Origin: Tabrizicola fusiformis
GTDB lineage: Bacteria; Pseudomonadota; Alphaproteobacteria; Rhodobacterales; Rhodobacteraceae
NCBI RefSeq assembly: GCF_013328815.1
Contig: NZ_JABUHN010000006.1
Span: 186,001 to 250,000, forward strand
Reading direction: 5' to 3'
DNA: 64,000 bases
Part shown: piece by piece, positions 25,262-34,129 of the stretch
How positions within the stretch are numbered: the first letter of the stretch is position 1
Layout: each line of letters opens with the position of its first letter
Program-made: the position numbers and the translations under genes
The notes under the pieces: model-generated
The model's input: only the letters and a program-made list of their open reading frames with translations
Databases searched by the model: none
What the model was told of the DNA's origin: nothing

Positions 25262-26751
25262 GCGCAGCCGATATCCTGATCATCGGCGCGGGCATGGGCG
25301 CGGCCACGCTGGCCGCCGCCCTTGCCCCCACGGGCCGCCGGATCGTGATCCTTGAGCGGGGCGAGCCGCTGCGGCCCAGCCCCGCCGACCGCGACCCCGA
25401 GGCGATCTTTCGCCGCGGCCATTTCCGCCCCGATGAGATGTGGCTGGACGCCGAGGGCGGGGCCTTCAACCCCGGCAATTACTATCACCCCGGGGGCAAT
25501 TCCAAATTCTACGGCGCCGTGCTGATGCGCTATCGGGCCGAGGATTTCGCGCCGCTGCGTCATGTCGAGGGCACGACGCCCGGCTGGCCCTTTGACTATG
25601 GCACACTGGAACCGTGGTATCAGGCGGCGGAAACCCTTTACCGCGTGCGCGGTGCCTTGGGCGATGACCCGACCGAGCCGCCGCATTCCGGCCCCTATCC
25701 CTTCCCGCCGGTGCCGGATGAACCCTTCATCGCCGATCTGCGCCGGCGGCTGGCACAGCAGGGGCTGCACCCTTCCCCCCTGCCCCTTGGCGTCGATCTG
25801 GAGCGTTGGCTGGCCCATGGCGCCACGACATGGGATGCCTTCCCCAACACCTGCGGCGGCAAGATGGATGCCGAGACGGTGGCGCTGGCACAGGCGTTGC
25901 AGCATCCGAATGTGACGATGCTGACCGGCGCCCGGGTGACCCGGCTGTTGGCCGAAGGGCGCCGCGTGACCGGGGTGGAGTTCACCCGCGCGGGCCGCAC
26001 CGAAACCCTGTCGGCCCCTGTGGTTTGCCTTTGCGCCGGGGCGGTGGTGACGGCGGCGCTGCTGCTGGCTTCTGCCGATGCCGGAAACCCGCGCGGCCTT
26101 GCCGATGGCTCGGATCAGGTCGGGCGGAATTTCATGAACCACAATCTTTCGGCGGTTCTGGGGCTGCACCCGTTCCGTCGCAACACCTGCGTCTATGAAA
26201 AGACCCTGAGCCTGAACGACTGGTATCTGACGGGCGGGCCGCAGGGGGCGCCCTTGGGCAATGTGCAGATGCTGGGCCGGATCACCGGGCCGATTCTGGC
26301 TGCCGAAAGCGGGCTGCCGCGCCCGCTGGCGCGCTGGATTGCCGACCGTTCGGTGCATCTCTTGGCGATGTCGGAAGACCTGCCCAATCCCGAAAGCCGC
26401 GTCATGCTGCGGGACGGCCAGATCGTATTGAAATGGGAGCGCAGCAACTGGGCCGCGCATCTGGCGCTGGTGGCCCGGCTGAAAGCGGCGCTGAAGACGG
26501 CGGGCTGGCCGGTCGTCCTGTCGCGCGCCTTTGAAAAGCGCACCCCCAGCCATCAATGCGGCACGGCGCGGATGGGGGCGGACCCCGCCCGCAGCGTGGT
26601 GGATGCCGATTGCCGCGCGCATGATCTGGATAACCTTTTCATCGTCGATGCCTCGGTCCTGCCGACCTCGGCCGCCGTCAACCCCTCGCTGACCATTGCC
26701 GCACTGGCGCTGCGGGCGGGGCAGCATATTGCCGAAAGGACTGCGGCATGA
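25258..26751 (+). CDS. GMC family FAD-dependent oxidoreductase 1
   Basis: 497-aa flavoenzyme with the N-terminal dinucleotide fold (ADILIIGAGMGAATLAAAL), a central FAD segment (NYYHPGGNSKFYGAVLMRYR near 80) and the C-terminal GMC_oxred_C region with catalytic SHQCGTARMG near 440 and LFIVDASVLPTSAAVNP near 465. It resembles the glucoside 3-dehydrogenase/gluconate dehydrogenase-like branch more than choline dehydrogenase, but the small accessory subunit common with those enzymes is not encoded nearby. There is no signal peptide, so it is likely cytoplasmic. Coupled to the ATPase gene. Confidence 0.85.
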   Translation: MSAADILIIGAGMGAATLAAALAPTGRRIVILERGEPLRPSPADRDPEAIFRRGHFRPDEMWLDAEGGAFNPGNYYHPGGNSKFYGAVLMRYRAEDFAPLRHVEGTTPGWPFDYGTLEPWYQAAETLYRVRGALGDDPTEPPHSGPYPFPPVPDEPFIADLRRRLAQQGLHPSPLPLGVDLERWLAHGATTWDAFPNTCGGKMDAETVALAQALQHPNVTMLTGARVTRLLAEGRRVTGVEFTRAGRTETLSAPVVCLCAGAVVTAALLLASADAGNPRGLADGSDQVGRNFMNHNLSAVLGLHPFRRNTCVYEKTLSLNDWYLTGGPQGAPLGNVQMLGRITGPILAAESGLPRPLARWIADRSVHLLAMSEDLPNPESRVMLRDGQIVLKWERSNWAAHLALVARLKAALKTAGWPVVLSRAFEKRTPSHQCGTARMGADPARSVVDADCRAHDLDNLFIVDASVLPTSAAVNPSLTIAALALRAGQHIAERTAA

Positions 26752-27503
26752 CCCTGCGCGCCCTGATCACCGGCGGCCAGCAAGGCATCGGCCTTGGCAT
26801 CGCGCGGGCGCTGGCCGATGCCGGGTTTCACCTGACCCTTGCCGCCGAACAGCCCGAAACCGCCAGCGTGGCGCGCGAGGGGCTGGCGCAATTGCCCGAA
26901 GGCACCCGCTATATCCGCCATGACCTTGCCGATATCGCTGCCATCCCGGCCCTGCTGGAAGAGGTGGAGGCGGAAGGCCCGCTGACCACGCTGATCTCCA
27001 ACGCCGGAGTGCCTGCAACGCAGCGCGGCGATCTGCTTGAGATGACGCCCGAAAGCTTTGACCGCTGCCATGACATCAACCTGCGCGGCACGTTCTTTCT
27101 GGCGCAGGCGGTGGCGCGGCGGATGGTGGCGCGGCAGAGCCCGCATTACCGCAGCCTGATCTTCGTCACCTCGGTCTCTGCCGAAATGGCCAGCCCCGAC
27201 CGCGCGGAATACTGCATATCGAAGGCGGGTGCCGCGATGATGGCGCGCAATTTCGCGCTGCGTCTGGCGCCGCTGAACATCGGCGTGTTCGAGCTGCGCC
27301 CCGGCATCATCGCCACGCCGATGACCGCAGGCGTCCGCGACCGCTATGACACCCGCATCGCCGAAGGGCTGGTGCCCGCCAACCGCTGGGGCCAGCCTGC
27401 CGATGTTGGTGCCGCCGTGCTGCCGCTTGTCACCGGCCAGATGGCATTTGCCACTGGCGCCGCGATTCCGCTGGATGGCGGCCTCTCGATACCAAGGCTT
27501 TGA
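26748..27503 (+). CDS. Short-chain dehydrogenase/reductase
   Basis: 251-aa classical SDR. NAD(P) motif TGGQQGIGLGIARAL near 8, NAG in ISNAGVPA near 83, catalytic Ser in FVTSVSAEMASP near 140 and YCISK (Tyr-x3-Lys) near 157; PGIIATPM near 184. It overlaps GMC 1 upstream by 4 bases and abuts GMC 2 downstream, so it probably acts on the ketone or alcohol handled by these flavoenzymes. Confidence 0.9.
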   Translation: MTLRALITGGQQGIGLGIARALADAGFHLTLAAEQPETASVAREGLAQLPEGTRYIRHDLADIAAIPALLEEVEAEGPLTTLISNAGVPATQRGDLLEMTPESFDRCHDINLRGTFFLAQAVARRMVARQSPHYRSLIFVTSVSAEMASPDRAEYCISKAGAAMMARNFALRLAPLNIGVFELRPGIIATPMTAGVRDRYDTRIAEGLVPANRWGQPADVGAAVLPLVTGQMAFATGAAIPLDGGLSIPRL

Positions 27504-27505
27504 AC

Positions 27506-29086
27506 ATGGGTTATGATTTCATCATCGTCGGCGGCGGATCGGCCGGATCGGTTCTGGCCGCAAGGCTGTCGGAGAACCCCTCCACGCGGGTCTTGCTGCT
27601 TGAGGCCGGGGGCCGCGACCGCCATCCGTTCTATCACCTGCCCGCCGGGTTTGCGAAGATGACCAAGGGCATCGGGTCATGGGGCTGGCAGACCGTGCCG
27701 CAGCGCCATATGGGCGGGATGCAGATCCGCTACACGCAGGCGCGGGTGATCGGCGGCGGCTCCACCATCAACGCGCAGATCTACACGCGAGGCAATGCGC
27801 TCGATTATGACGAGTGGCGGCAGATGGGCTGCGACGGCTGGGGCTATGAAGATGTGCTGCCCTATTTCCGCAAGGCCGAGGACAACGACACATACGACGA
27901 CCGCTATCATGGCAAGGGCGGCCCCTTGGGCGTGTCGCAGCCCCGCGCGCCGCTGCCGATCTGCGAGGCTTATTTCGCCGCCGCCGCCCAGTTGGGCATT
28001 CCGCGCAATTTGGACATGACCGGAGCCACGCAGGATGGCGTGGGTTATTACCAACTGACCCAGCGCCATGCGCGGCGGTCTTCGGCGGCGATGGCTTACC
28101 TCACACCGAACCGGGGGCGGGCCAATCTGACGGTGCGGACCGGGGCGCAGGTGCGGCGCATCGTGGTGACGGCGGGCCGGGCAACCGCGGTAGAGCTAAT
28201 GGACGGCACGCTGTTTGAGGCCGGGTCCGAGGTGATCCTGTCTTCCGGCGCCATCGGCTCGCCGCGTCTTCTTATGCTGTCGGGCATCGGGCCGGGGGGG
28301 CATCTGGACAGCCTCGGGATCACCACCCATCTTGATCAGCCGGGGGTTGGGTCGAACCTGCAAGACCATCTTGACCTGTTCGTGATCGCCGAATGCACAG
28401 GACCGCACACCTATGACCGCTATGCCAAACCGCTGTGGTCTGCACTGGCCGGGCTGCAATATCTGCTGACGAAAACCGGCCCGGTGGCCAGTTCCCTGTT
28501 TGAAACCGGGGGGTTCTGGTATGCCGACCCGGCGGCGCGCAGCCCGGATATCCAGTTCCACCTTGGCCTTGGCTCGGGGATCGAGGCGGGGGTGGCGGCG
28601 ATGCCGCAGGGCGGGGTCACGCTGAACTCGGCCTACCTGCGGCCACGGTCACGCGGCACGGTGCGGCTGGCCAGCGCCGATCCCGCCGCAGCACCGCTGA
28701 TCGACCCGAACTATTGGGCCGATCCCCATGACCGCGACATGTCGATCCGGGGCTTGAAACTGGCGCAGGAGATCATGGCGCAACCGGCGCTGAAACCCTT
28801 TGTTCTGGCCGAGCGCCTGCCCGGCCCGGGGGTAAAGACCGATGCCGATTACATCGCCTATGCCCAGAAACATTCTAAAACCGACCATCACCCCGCAGGC
28901 ACCTGCCGCATGGGCAACGATCCGGGCGCGGTGGTGGACACCCGCCTGCGGCTGAACGGCATCGCCGGGCTGCGGGTGGCCGATGCCTCGGTCATGCCGA
29001 CGCTGGTGTCGTCCAACACCAATGCGCCGACCATCATGATCGCCGAAAAGGCCGCCGACATGATCAAGGCCGACCACCGCCTGTAA
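27506..29086 (+). CDS. GMC family FAD-dependent oxidoreductase 2 (choline dehydrogenase-like)
   Basis: 526-aa GMC enzyme: FAD fold FIIVGGGSAGSVLAARLSE at the start, GMC signature RVIGGGSTINAQIYTRGN near 82, second signature SGAIGSPRLLMLSGIGPG near 250, and C-terminal HHPAGTCRMGNDP near 462 with the active-site histidines. It belongs to the alcohol dehydrogenase/choline dehydrogenase branch. I use the ATG at 27506 rather than an overlapping TTG at 27500. A second GMC in one operon suggests two oxidation steps or two positions. Confidence 0.88.
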   Translation: MGYDFIIVGGGSAGSVLAARLSENPSTRVLLLEAGGRDRHPFYHLPAGFAKMTKGIGSWGWQTVPQRHMGGMQIRYTQARVIGGGSTINAQIYTRGNALDYDEWRQMGCDGWGYEDVLPYFRKAEDNDTYDDRYHGKGGPLGVSQPRAPLPICEAYFAAAAQLGIPRNLDMTGATQDGVGYYQLTQRHARRSSAAMAYLTPNRGRANLTVRTGAQVRRIVVTAGRATAVELMDGTLFEAGSEVILSSGAIGSPRLLMLSGIGPGGHLDSLGITTHLDQPGVGSNLQDHLDLFVIAECTGPHTYDRYAKPLWSALAGLQYLLTKTGPVASSLFETGGFWYADPAARSPDIQFHLGLGSGIEAGVAAMPQGGVTLNSAYLRPRSRGTVRLASADPAAAPLIDPNYWADPHDRDMSIRGLKLAQEIMAQPALKPFVLAERLPGPGVKTDADYIAYAQKHSKTDHHPAGTCRMGNDPGAVVDTRLRLNGIAGLRVADASVMPTLVSSNTNAPTIMIAEKAADMIKADHRL

Positions 29087-29107
29087 CCGACGCGAAAGGC
29101 CAAGCCG

Positions 29108-30271
29108 ATGCTGACCCTGCCCACCTATGACGGCACCCTTGCCCCCTATGCCCTGCAGGGCGAACCGCTGCGGCCCCGCGCGCCCAAGGTTGCGCTGACC
29201 CGCACCGCCTTTGCCGCCGCCCATGTGATTTCCGATCCGCTGGCGGCGCGCAGCCCTTGGGACGGGCGCCCGGCGGTGGATTGGGAGGCGACGCTGGCCT
29301 TTCGCACCGGGCTTTGGGATCAGGGGCTGGGGCTGGCCGAGGCGATGGACACCGCGCAGCGTGGCATGGGCGTGGATTGGGACACGGCGCTGGAGCTGAT
29401 CCGACGGACCATGGCCGCCGCCCGCGCCCATCCGCAGCGCCCGCGCGTGGCCTGCGGTGCGGGCACCGATCACCGGACGCTGCCAGAAATGGCAACCCCC
29501 GATGCCATCGCCGCCGCCTATGAAGAACAGGCCGAGGCGATTGAGGCGGCTGGCGGGCAGTTGATCATGATGGCCAGCCGGGCGTTCACGGCGCTGGAGG
29601 CCGGGCGTGACAGCTACCGCGCCGTCTATCGCCGCCTGATCGACGGCGCCGCGCAGCCGGTGATCCTGCATTGGCTGGGCGAGATGTTCGACCCGGCGCT
29701 GGCGGGCTATTGGGGCTGTTCATCGGTCGATGAGGCCAGCGATTTCGTGCTGGACCTGATTGCCGAGAATCCCGCCAAGGTGGACGGCATCAAGATTTCC
29801 CTTCTCGATCAGGCCCATGAAGAGGCGTTCCGCGCAAGGCTGCCTGCGGGTGTGCGGCTTTATACCGGCGATGATTTCAACTATGCGCCGCTGATCGCGG
29901 GCGACGGCACGCATCATTCCCATGCCCTGCTGGGCATTTTTGCCGCCATAGCCCCCGCGGCATCGCAGGCTCTGGAAGCTTTGGCGATGGGCGACCGACC
30001 CGGTTTTGACGCGCTTCTGGCGCCCACCGTGCCCCTGTCGCGCGAGATTTTCCGCGCGCCCACCCGGTTCTACAAGGCGGGCATCGCCTTTCTCTCGTGG
30101 CTGAACGGCAGCCAGAGGCATTTCATCATGCCCGCCGGGTTCCAGTCGGCGCGCGATATTACCCATTATGCCGCCGTTTACCGGCTTGCCGATCAGGCCC
30201 GGCTTCTGGCACATCCGAATCTGGCCGAAGCGCGGATGAAGACGCTTCTGGACCTGCACGGATTGGGCTGA
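29108..30271 (+). CDS. DUF993 family protein (dihydrodipicolinate synthase-like TIM barrel)
   Basis: 387-aa protein that I recognise as DUF993, distantly related to the DHDPS/NAL aldolase superfamily. Candidate features are CGAGTDHRTLPEMATPDAI near 118, MMASRAF near 155, HWLGEMFDPALAGYWG near 180 and VDGIKISLLD near 223, where the Lys is at the position expected for a Schiff base. If it is an aldolase it would make or break a C-C bond in the degraded compound. No member function is known to me. It ends 1 base before the LacI-family gene. Confidence 0.78.
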   Translation: MLTLPTYDGTLAPYALQGEPLRPRAPKVALTRTAFAAAHVISDPLAARSPWDGRPAVDWEATLAFRTGLWDQGLGLAEAMDTAQRGMGVDWDTALELIRRTMAAARAHPQRPRVACGAGTDHRTLPEMATPDAIAAAYEEQAEAIEAAGGQLIMMASRAFTALEAGRDSYRAVYRRLIDGAAQPVILHWLGEMFDPALAGYWGCSSVDEASDFVLDLIAENPAKVDGIKISLLDQAHEEAFRARLPAGVRLYTGDDFNYAPLIAGDGTHHSHALLGIFAAIAPAASQALEALAMGDRPGFDALLAPTVPLSREIFRAPTRFYKAGIAFLSWLNGSQRHFIMPAGFQSARDITHYAAVYRLADQARLLAHPNLAEARMKTLLDLHGLG

Positions 30272-30272
30272 G

Positions 30273-31277
30273 GTGAACAGACGACCGACCATTATCGACG
30301 TGGCAGCAAAGGCGGGCGTGTCGAAATCGACGGTCAGCCTTGTGCTGCAAGACAGCCCCGCCGTGCGCGATGAAACCCGCGTTGCCGTGCGCCGGGCGAT
30401 GGAAGACCTTGGCTATGTCTACAACCGCAGCGCCGCCAACCTGCGCTCCTCCAATGCCGGGCTGATCGGGCTGGTGATCAACGACCTGCGCAACCCGTTC
30501 TTCACCGAATTCGCCACCTCGGCGCAGATGGCCTTTTCGGCGGCAGGCTTTGCCACGGTGATCGCCAATACCGACGAAGACCCGGCACTTCAGGCGCAGG
30601 TCATCGGCTCGATGATCGAACACGGGGTTTCGGCGCTGGTGATCTCGCCCACCTATGGCGGCGAGGCGGCGAGTTTTGGGCCATTGGCGCGGGCGGGCAT
30701 CCCCGCGATGCAGGTGCTGCGCCGGGTGGCCGAAGATACCGCCGCCTTTCCCTTCGCCTCGCTGGACTATGCGCGCGGCGGCAGGCTGGCGACCGAACAT
30801 CTGATCGCGCAGGGCGCGCGGCGGGTGGCCTTTCTGGGCGGCCTTCCCGACCGCCCCATCACGCGCGAGCGGATGGCGGGCTATCTGGCGGTGATGGCCG
30901 AGGCGGGGCTGGCGCCGCTGACCCTGCCCGGTCGCCCCTCGCGCGCCTTTGGCCGCGGGGCGGCGGCAGAACTGATTGCGGCGGGGGCGGATGCGGCGCT
31001 CTGCTTCAACGATCTTGTGGCACTGGGGACGATGGCGGGCTTTGCCGAACTTGGCCGTCCGGTCGGTGCGGGCTTTCGTCTGGTCGGCTTTGACGATATC
31101 GAGGAATGCGCGCAGGTCTGGCCACAGCTTTCGTCGGTGCGATGCACCATCGACCGCTTTGGCCGGGATGTTGCCGCGACCCTGCTCGACTGGCTGGAGA
31201 CCGGCCAGCGCCCGCCCGCCGAAACCCGGGCGCCGGTGGAACTGGTGGCGCGCGCCTCATCCCTCGGGCTGCCCTGA
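30273..31277 (+). CDS. LacI-family transcriptional repressor
   Basis: 334-aa regulator: LacI HTH (TIIDVAAKAGVSKSTVSLVL) at residues 6-25, hinge helix YVYNRSAANLRSSNAG near 50-65 and a periplasmic-binding-protein-like effector domain (LIGLVINDLRNPFF near 68; VAFLGGLPDRPITRERMAGY near 190; LVGFDDIEEC near 270). GTG start at 30273. Encoded inside the operon and probably binding the GGAACGTTCC pair at its head, which would give an autoregulatory loop induced by a pathway intermediate. Confidence 0.92.
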   Translation: MNRRPTIIDVAAKAGVSKSTVSLVLQDSPAVRDETRVAVRRAMEDLGYVYNRSAANLRSSNAGLIGLVINDLRNPFFTEFATSAQMAFSAAGFATVIANTDEDPALQAQVIGSMIEHGVSALVISPTYGGEAASFGPLARAGIPAMQVLRRVAEDTAAFPFASLDYARGGRLATEHLIAQGARRVAFLGGLPDRPITRERMAGYLAVMAEAGLAPLTLPGRPSRAFGRGAAAELIAAGADAALCFNDLVALGTMAGFAELGRPVGAGFRLVGFDDIEECAQVWPQLSSVRCTIDRFGRDVAATLLDWLETGQRPPAETRAPVELVARASSLGLP

Positions 31278-31285
31278 ACCCAAAC

Positions 31286-31309
31286 GCAGAGGGGCCCCCG
31301 CCCCTCTGC
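31286..31309 (+). repeat. Hairpin between the LacI-family gene and glycerate kinase
   Basis: Perfect 10-base stem GCAGAGGGGC/GCCCCTCTGC with a CCCC loop, starting 9 bases after the LacI-family stop. It lacks a T-run, so it may only partly terminate or may protect the upstream mRNA. Confidence 0.6.
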
Positions 31310-31342
31310 GCGCCCCCCCACCGCCAGAAGTGAACCATCGCC

Positions 31343-32602
31343 ATGAATGCTCCTGACCTTCTTCGCCAGATGTTCGACCGCGCCGTCGAAGTGGCCGATC
31401 CGATGCGCTCGCTTGGCCAGCACCTGCCGCCGCGCCCGGCGGGCCGGGTGGTGGTGATCGGCGCCGGCAAGGCCAGTGCCCGCATGGCCGAGGCGGTCGA
31501 GGCGGCCTGGGGCCCCTGCGAGGGGCTGGTGATCACCCGCTATGGCTATGGCCGCCCCCTGCAGGGCATCGAACTGGTCGAGGCGGCGCATCCGGTGCCC
31601 GATGCGGCAGGCGCGGCAGCGACCGTGCGGATGCTGGACCTGCTCGGGGGGCTGGGGCCGCAGGATTTCGTGCTGGCGCTGATTTCGGGTGGCGCTTCGG
31701 CGCTCCTTTGCGCGCCGGTTCCGGGGGTGACGCTGGCGGAAAAGCAGGCGGTGAATGCGGCGCTGCTGGCCTCGGGCGCGCCGATTTCGGCGATGAATGT
31801 GGTGCGCAAGCACCTGTCCTTGGTCAAGGGCGGGCAATTGGCGGCGGCGGCCCATCCGGCGCGGATGCTGGCGCTGATGATCTCGGACATTCCGGGTGAC
31901 GAGATGGCGCTGATCGGTTCCGGCCCGACGGTGGGCGATGCCAGCACACCCGAAGAGGCGCTGGCGCTGCTCGCGCGCTGGCAGGTGACGGTGCCCGCTT
32001 CGGTGACGGCGGCGCTGGCGGCGGGATCGGGCGTGCTGCGCCCCGACGATCCGCGGCTGGCAACGGTCGAGAACCGCATCATCGCCGCCCCCTCGCAATC
32101 GCTGGCGGCGGCGCAGGTGCTGGCCGAGGCGGCGGGCTGTCAGGTGCATCTTCTGGGCGACGCGCTGGAGGGCGAGGCGCGCGAGGTGGCCGCCCAGCAG
32201 GCCGCGGGCGCCCGTGCCATTGCCGCGACGCTGGCGCGCGGCGCGGCGCCGGTGGTGCTGCTTTCGGGCGGTGAATTGACCGTGACGCGGCGCGGCAATG
32301 GCGTGGGCGGGCCGAATGCCGAATTCTGTCTGGCGCTGGCGCTGCATCTGCACGGCTATGAGCGGATCCACGCCTTGGCCTGCGACACCGACGGGGTGGA
32401 TGGTGCCGCCGAGGTGGCGGGCGCGATTGTGACGCCCGATACGCTGGCCCGCAGCCGCCGCGACGCCGCCGAGGCGCTGGCCCAGAACGACGCCCACAGC
32501 TTTTTCGCGGCGCTTGGCGATCAGGTGATCACCGGGCCGACCCTGACCAATGTCAACGATTTCCGCGCCATCCTGATCGAGGCGCCCCCTTTGGCGGAGT
32601 AA
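31343..32602 (+). CDS. Glycerate 2-kinase (MOFRL/TtuD-type)
   Basis: 419-aa protein of the DUF4147-MOFRL family: GRVVVIGAGKASARMAEAV near 38, ALISGGASALLCAPVPGVTL near 112, MNVVRKHLSLVKGGQLA near 150, the SDIPGDEMALIGSGPTVGD motif near 180 and MOFRL motif GGELTVT...GVGGPNAEFCLAL near 310-330. Members phosphorylate glycerate to 2-phosphoglycerate; older annotations call them hydroxypyruvate reductase. It suggests that a C3 fragment (glycerate, or hydroxypyruvate/tartronate semialdehyde upstream of it) is the entry point to central metabolism for this operon. Confidence 0.88.
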   Translation: MNAPDLLRQMFDRAVEVADPMRSLGQHLPPRPAGRVVVIGAGKASARMAEAVEAAWGPCEGLVITRYGYGRPLQGIELVEAAHPVPDAAGAAATVRMLDLLGGLGPQDFVLALISGGASALLCAPVPGVTLAEKQAVNAALLASGAPISAMNVVRKHLSLVKGGQLAAAAHPARMLALMISDIPGDEMALIGSGPTVGDASTPEEALALLARWQVTVPASVTAALAAGSGVLRPDDPRLATVENRIIAAPSQSLAAAQVLAEAAGCQVHLLGDALEGEAREVAAQQAAGARAIAATLARGAAPVVLLSGGELTVTRRGNGVGGPNAEFCLALALHLHGYERIHALACDTDGVDGAAEVAGAIVTPDTLARSRRDAAEALAQNDAHSFFAALGDQVITGPTLTNVNDFRAILIEAPPLAE

Positions 32603-32606
32603 CCCC

Positions 32607-32915
32607 ATGCTGATCCATTGCGTCTTCTGCAACATCCGCCCCGATGCCCCCCGGGCCGATCTGGCGGCGGTCTATGCCGATTTCGCGTCGCTGGTCGGGG
32701 TGGTGCCGGGGATGCTGTCGTTCCAGTCCGGCCCGAACCGCGACTACGAAAACAAATCGCCCGCCCATGGCGAGGGCTTCGTGGTGACCTTCACCGACCG
32801 CGCCGCCCATCTGGCCTATGACGCCCACCCCCTGCATCAGGCCGCAGGTGCGCGGCTGTGTGACCTGTGCGCGGGCGGCTATGACGGGATCGTGGTCTAC
32901 GATCTGGAGGTATAG
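32607..32915 (+). CDS. Dabb-type stress-responsive A/B barrel protein
   Basis: 102-aa dimeric alpha+beta barrel (ferredoxin-like) domain of the Dabb family; MLIHCVFCNIRP begins the first strand and VPGMLSFQSGPNRDYENKSP is the characteristic middle segment, with HPLHQAAG near 72. Such small proteins can be catalytic (cyclases, dehydratases, lyases) or structural. It starts 4 bases after the glycerate kinase stop and is the last gene of the operon. Confidence 0.83.
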   Translation: MLIHCVFCNIRPDAPRADLAAVYADFASLVGVVPGMLSFQSGPNRDYENKSPAHGEGFVVTFTDRAAHLAYDAHPLHQAAGARLCDLCAGGYDGIVVYDLEV

Positions 32916-32937
32916 CGGACACCTGCCCGCCTGCCCC

Positions 32938-33004
32938 CATCCTCTCTCTGAAAATATCCTGCGGGGTGGTCCGGAGGGGTGCAAAACCCCTCCGGGGCCG
33001 GGCA
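32938..33004 (+). repeat. AAATATCC-headed hairpin element, copy B
   Basis: CATCCTCTCTCTG then AAATATCC (32952-32959) and a strong hairpin CCGGAGGGG...CCCCTCCGG (32971-32995). Lies between convergent genes (Dabb and hisE) where a bidirectional terminator is expected. Confidence 0.75.
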
Positions 33005-33028
33005 GAGGCGCCCCGCTTGGCCAGAAGG

Positions 33029-33337
33029 CTACCGCGCGGCCTTCTCGGCAATCCCCGAGGTTCCCTCGCGGCGCTCCAGTTCGGCAAGCACCTGATCCAG
33101 CGTCACATCGCGGGCGGCAAGCATGACGAGCAGGTGATACAGCACATCCGCCGCCTCAGAGGTCAGCCGCTCCCGATCGCCCTTCACCGCCTCGATGATC
33201 GCCTCGATGGCCTCTTCCCCGAATTTCTCGGCGCATTTCTCGGGGCCCTTGGCGAAAAGCTTGGCCGTCCACGAGGTTTCGGGATCGGCGCCCTTGCGGG
33301 CGGCGATGGTGGTATAGAGGCGGTCAAGGGTGGTCAT
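33029..33337 (-). CDS. hisE: Phosphoribosyl-ATP pyrophosphatase HisE
   Basis: Second step of histidine biosynthesis: PR-ATP to PR-AMP. The 102-aa protein shows [20 protein letters not shown]-like helices (AKKxxEE-type metal site) and [16 protein letters not shown] with the metal-binding E-x2-D. Start at 33337 ([12 protein letters not shown]); ATGA overlap with hisF upstream. A longer in-frame reading upstream is only the shadow of hisF. Confidence 0.95.
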   Translation of the reverse strand: MTTLDRLYTTIAARKGADPETSWTAKLFAKGPEKCAEKFGEEAIEAIIEAVKGDRERLTSEAADVLYHLLVMLAARDVTLDQVLAELERREGTSGIAEKAAR

Positions 33338-34095
33338 GTCAGCCTCATCGGAATGCCCGCCGCGGCCATATGGGCCTTGGCCTGGCCGATGGTATAGGTG
33401 CCGAAGTGGAAGATCGAGGCGGCGAGGACGGCGCTCGCATGGCCCTCGGTGACGCCCTCGACAAGGTGGTCCAGCGTGCCGACGCCGCCGCTTGCGATCA
33501 CCGGCACATCGACGGCATCGGCGATGGCGCGGGTGAGCGGCAGGTTGTAGCCGCCCTTGGTGCCGTCGCGGTCCATCGAGGTCAGCAGGATTTCGCCGGC
33601 GCCCTTGGCCGCAACAAGACGGGCGAATTCCACCGCGTCGATGCCGGTCGGCTTGCGGCCGCCATGGGTGAAAATCTCCCATTTGCCGGGGGCGACGGTC
33701 TTGGCGTCGATCGCCACCACGATGCACTGGGAACCGAAGCGGTCAGCGGCTTCGGCGACCACATCGGGGTTGGCCACGGCGGCGGAGTTGAACGACACCT
33801 TGTCGGCGCCCGCCAGCAACAGCGCCCGAACATCCTGATGCTTGCGCACCCCGCCGCCCACGGTCAGCGGCATGAAGCACTGTTCGGCAGTCCGGGTGAC
33901 CAGATCGAACATCGTGCCGCGGTTTTCATGGGTGGCGTGGATGTCGAGGAAACACAGCTCATCCGCCCCCGCCGCGTCATAGGCGCGGGCCGCCTCGACC
34001 GGATCACCGGCGTCGATCAGGTTGACGAAATTGACGCCCTTGACCACGCGGCCATCGGCGACATCAAGGCAGGGGATGATGCGGGTTTTCAGCAT
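33334..34095 (-). CDS. hisF: Imidazole glycerol phosphate synthase cyclase subunit HisF
   Basis: 253-aa (beta-alpha)8 barrel that joins PRFAR with ammonia from HisH to give IGP and AICAR. The catalytic Asp11 is in [19 protein letters not shown], and the second catalytic Asp is in [20 protein letters not shown] near 130; phosphate-binding TVGGGVRK near 80. Its partner hisH is not in the window. Transcribed after hisA across a 105-base gap that holds repeat copy C. Confidence 0.97.
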   Translation of the reverse strand: MLKTRIIPCLDVADGRVVKGVNFVNLIDAGDPVEAARAYDAAGADELCFLDIHATHENRGTMFDLVTRTAEQCFMPLTVGGGVRKHQDVRALLLAGADKVSFNSAAVANPDVVAEAADRFGSQCIVVAIDAKTVAPGKWEIFTHGGRKPTGIDAVEFARLVAAKGAGEILLTSMDRDGTKGGYNLPLTRAIADAVDVPVIASGGVGTLDHLVEGVTEGHASAVLAASIFHFGTYTIGQAKAHMAAAGIPMRLT

Positions 34096-34129
34096 GGCAA
34101 GGTTCTAGCCTGTGGCAGCGAAGGAAGAA

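Noticed and set aside
15972-32915. Sulfoquinovose or dihydroxypropanesulfonate catabolism as the role of the large operon, because of the neighbouring sulfonate genes
   Set aside because: No sulfoquinovosidase, SQ monooxygenase/flavin reductase, sulfo-ED, sulfo-EMP or HpsN/O/P-type set is present, and the two clusters have different promoters and strands.
33338-33727. Long N-terminal extension of hisE
   Set aside because: It translates hisF DNA in another frame; HisE begins at 33337 and is then of normal length.
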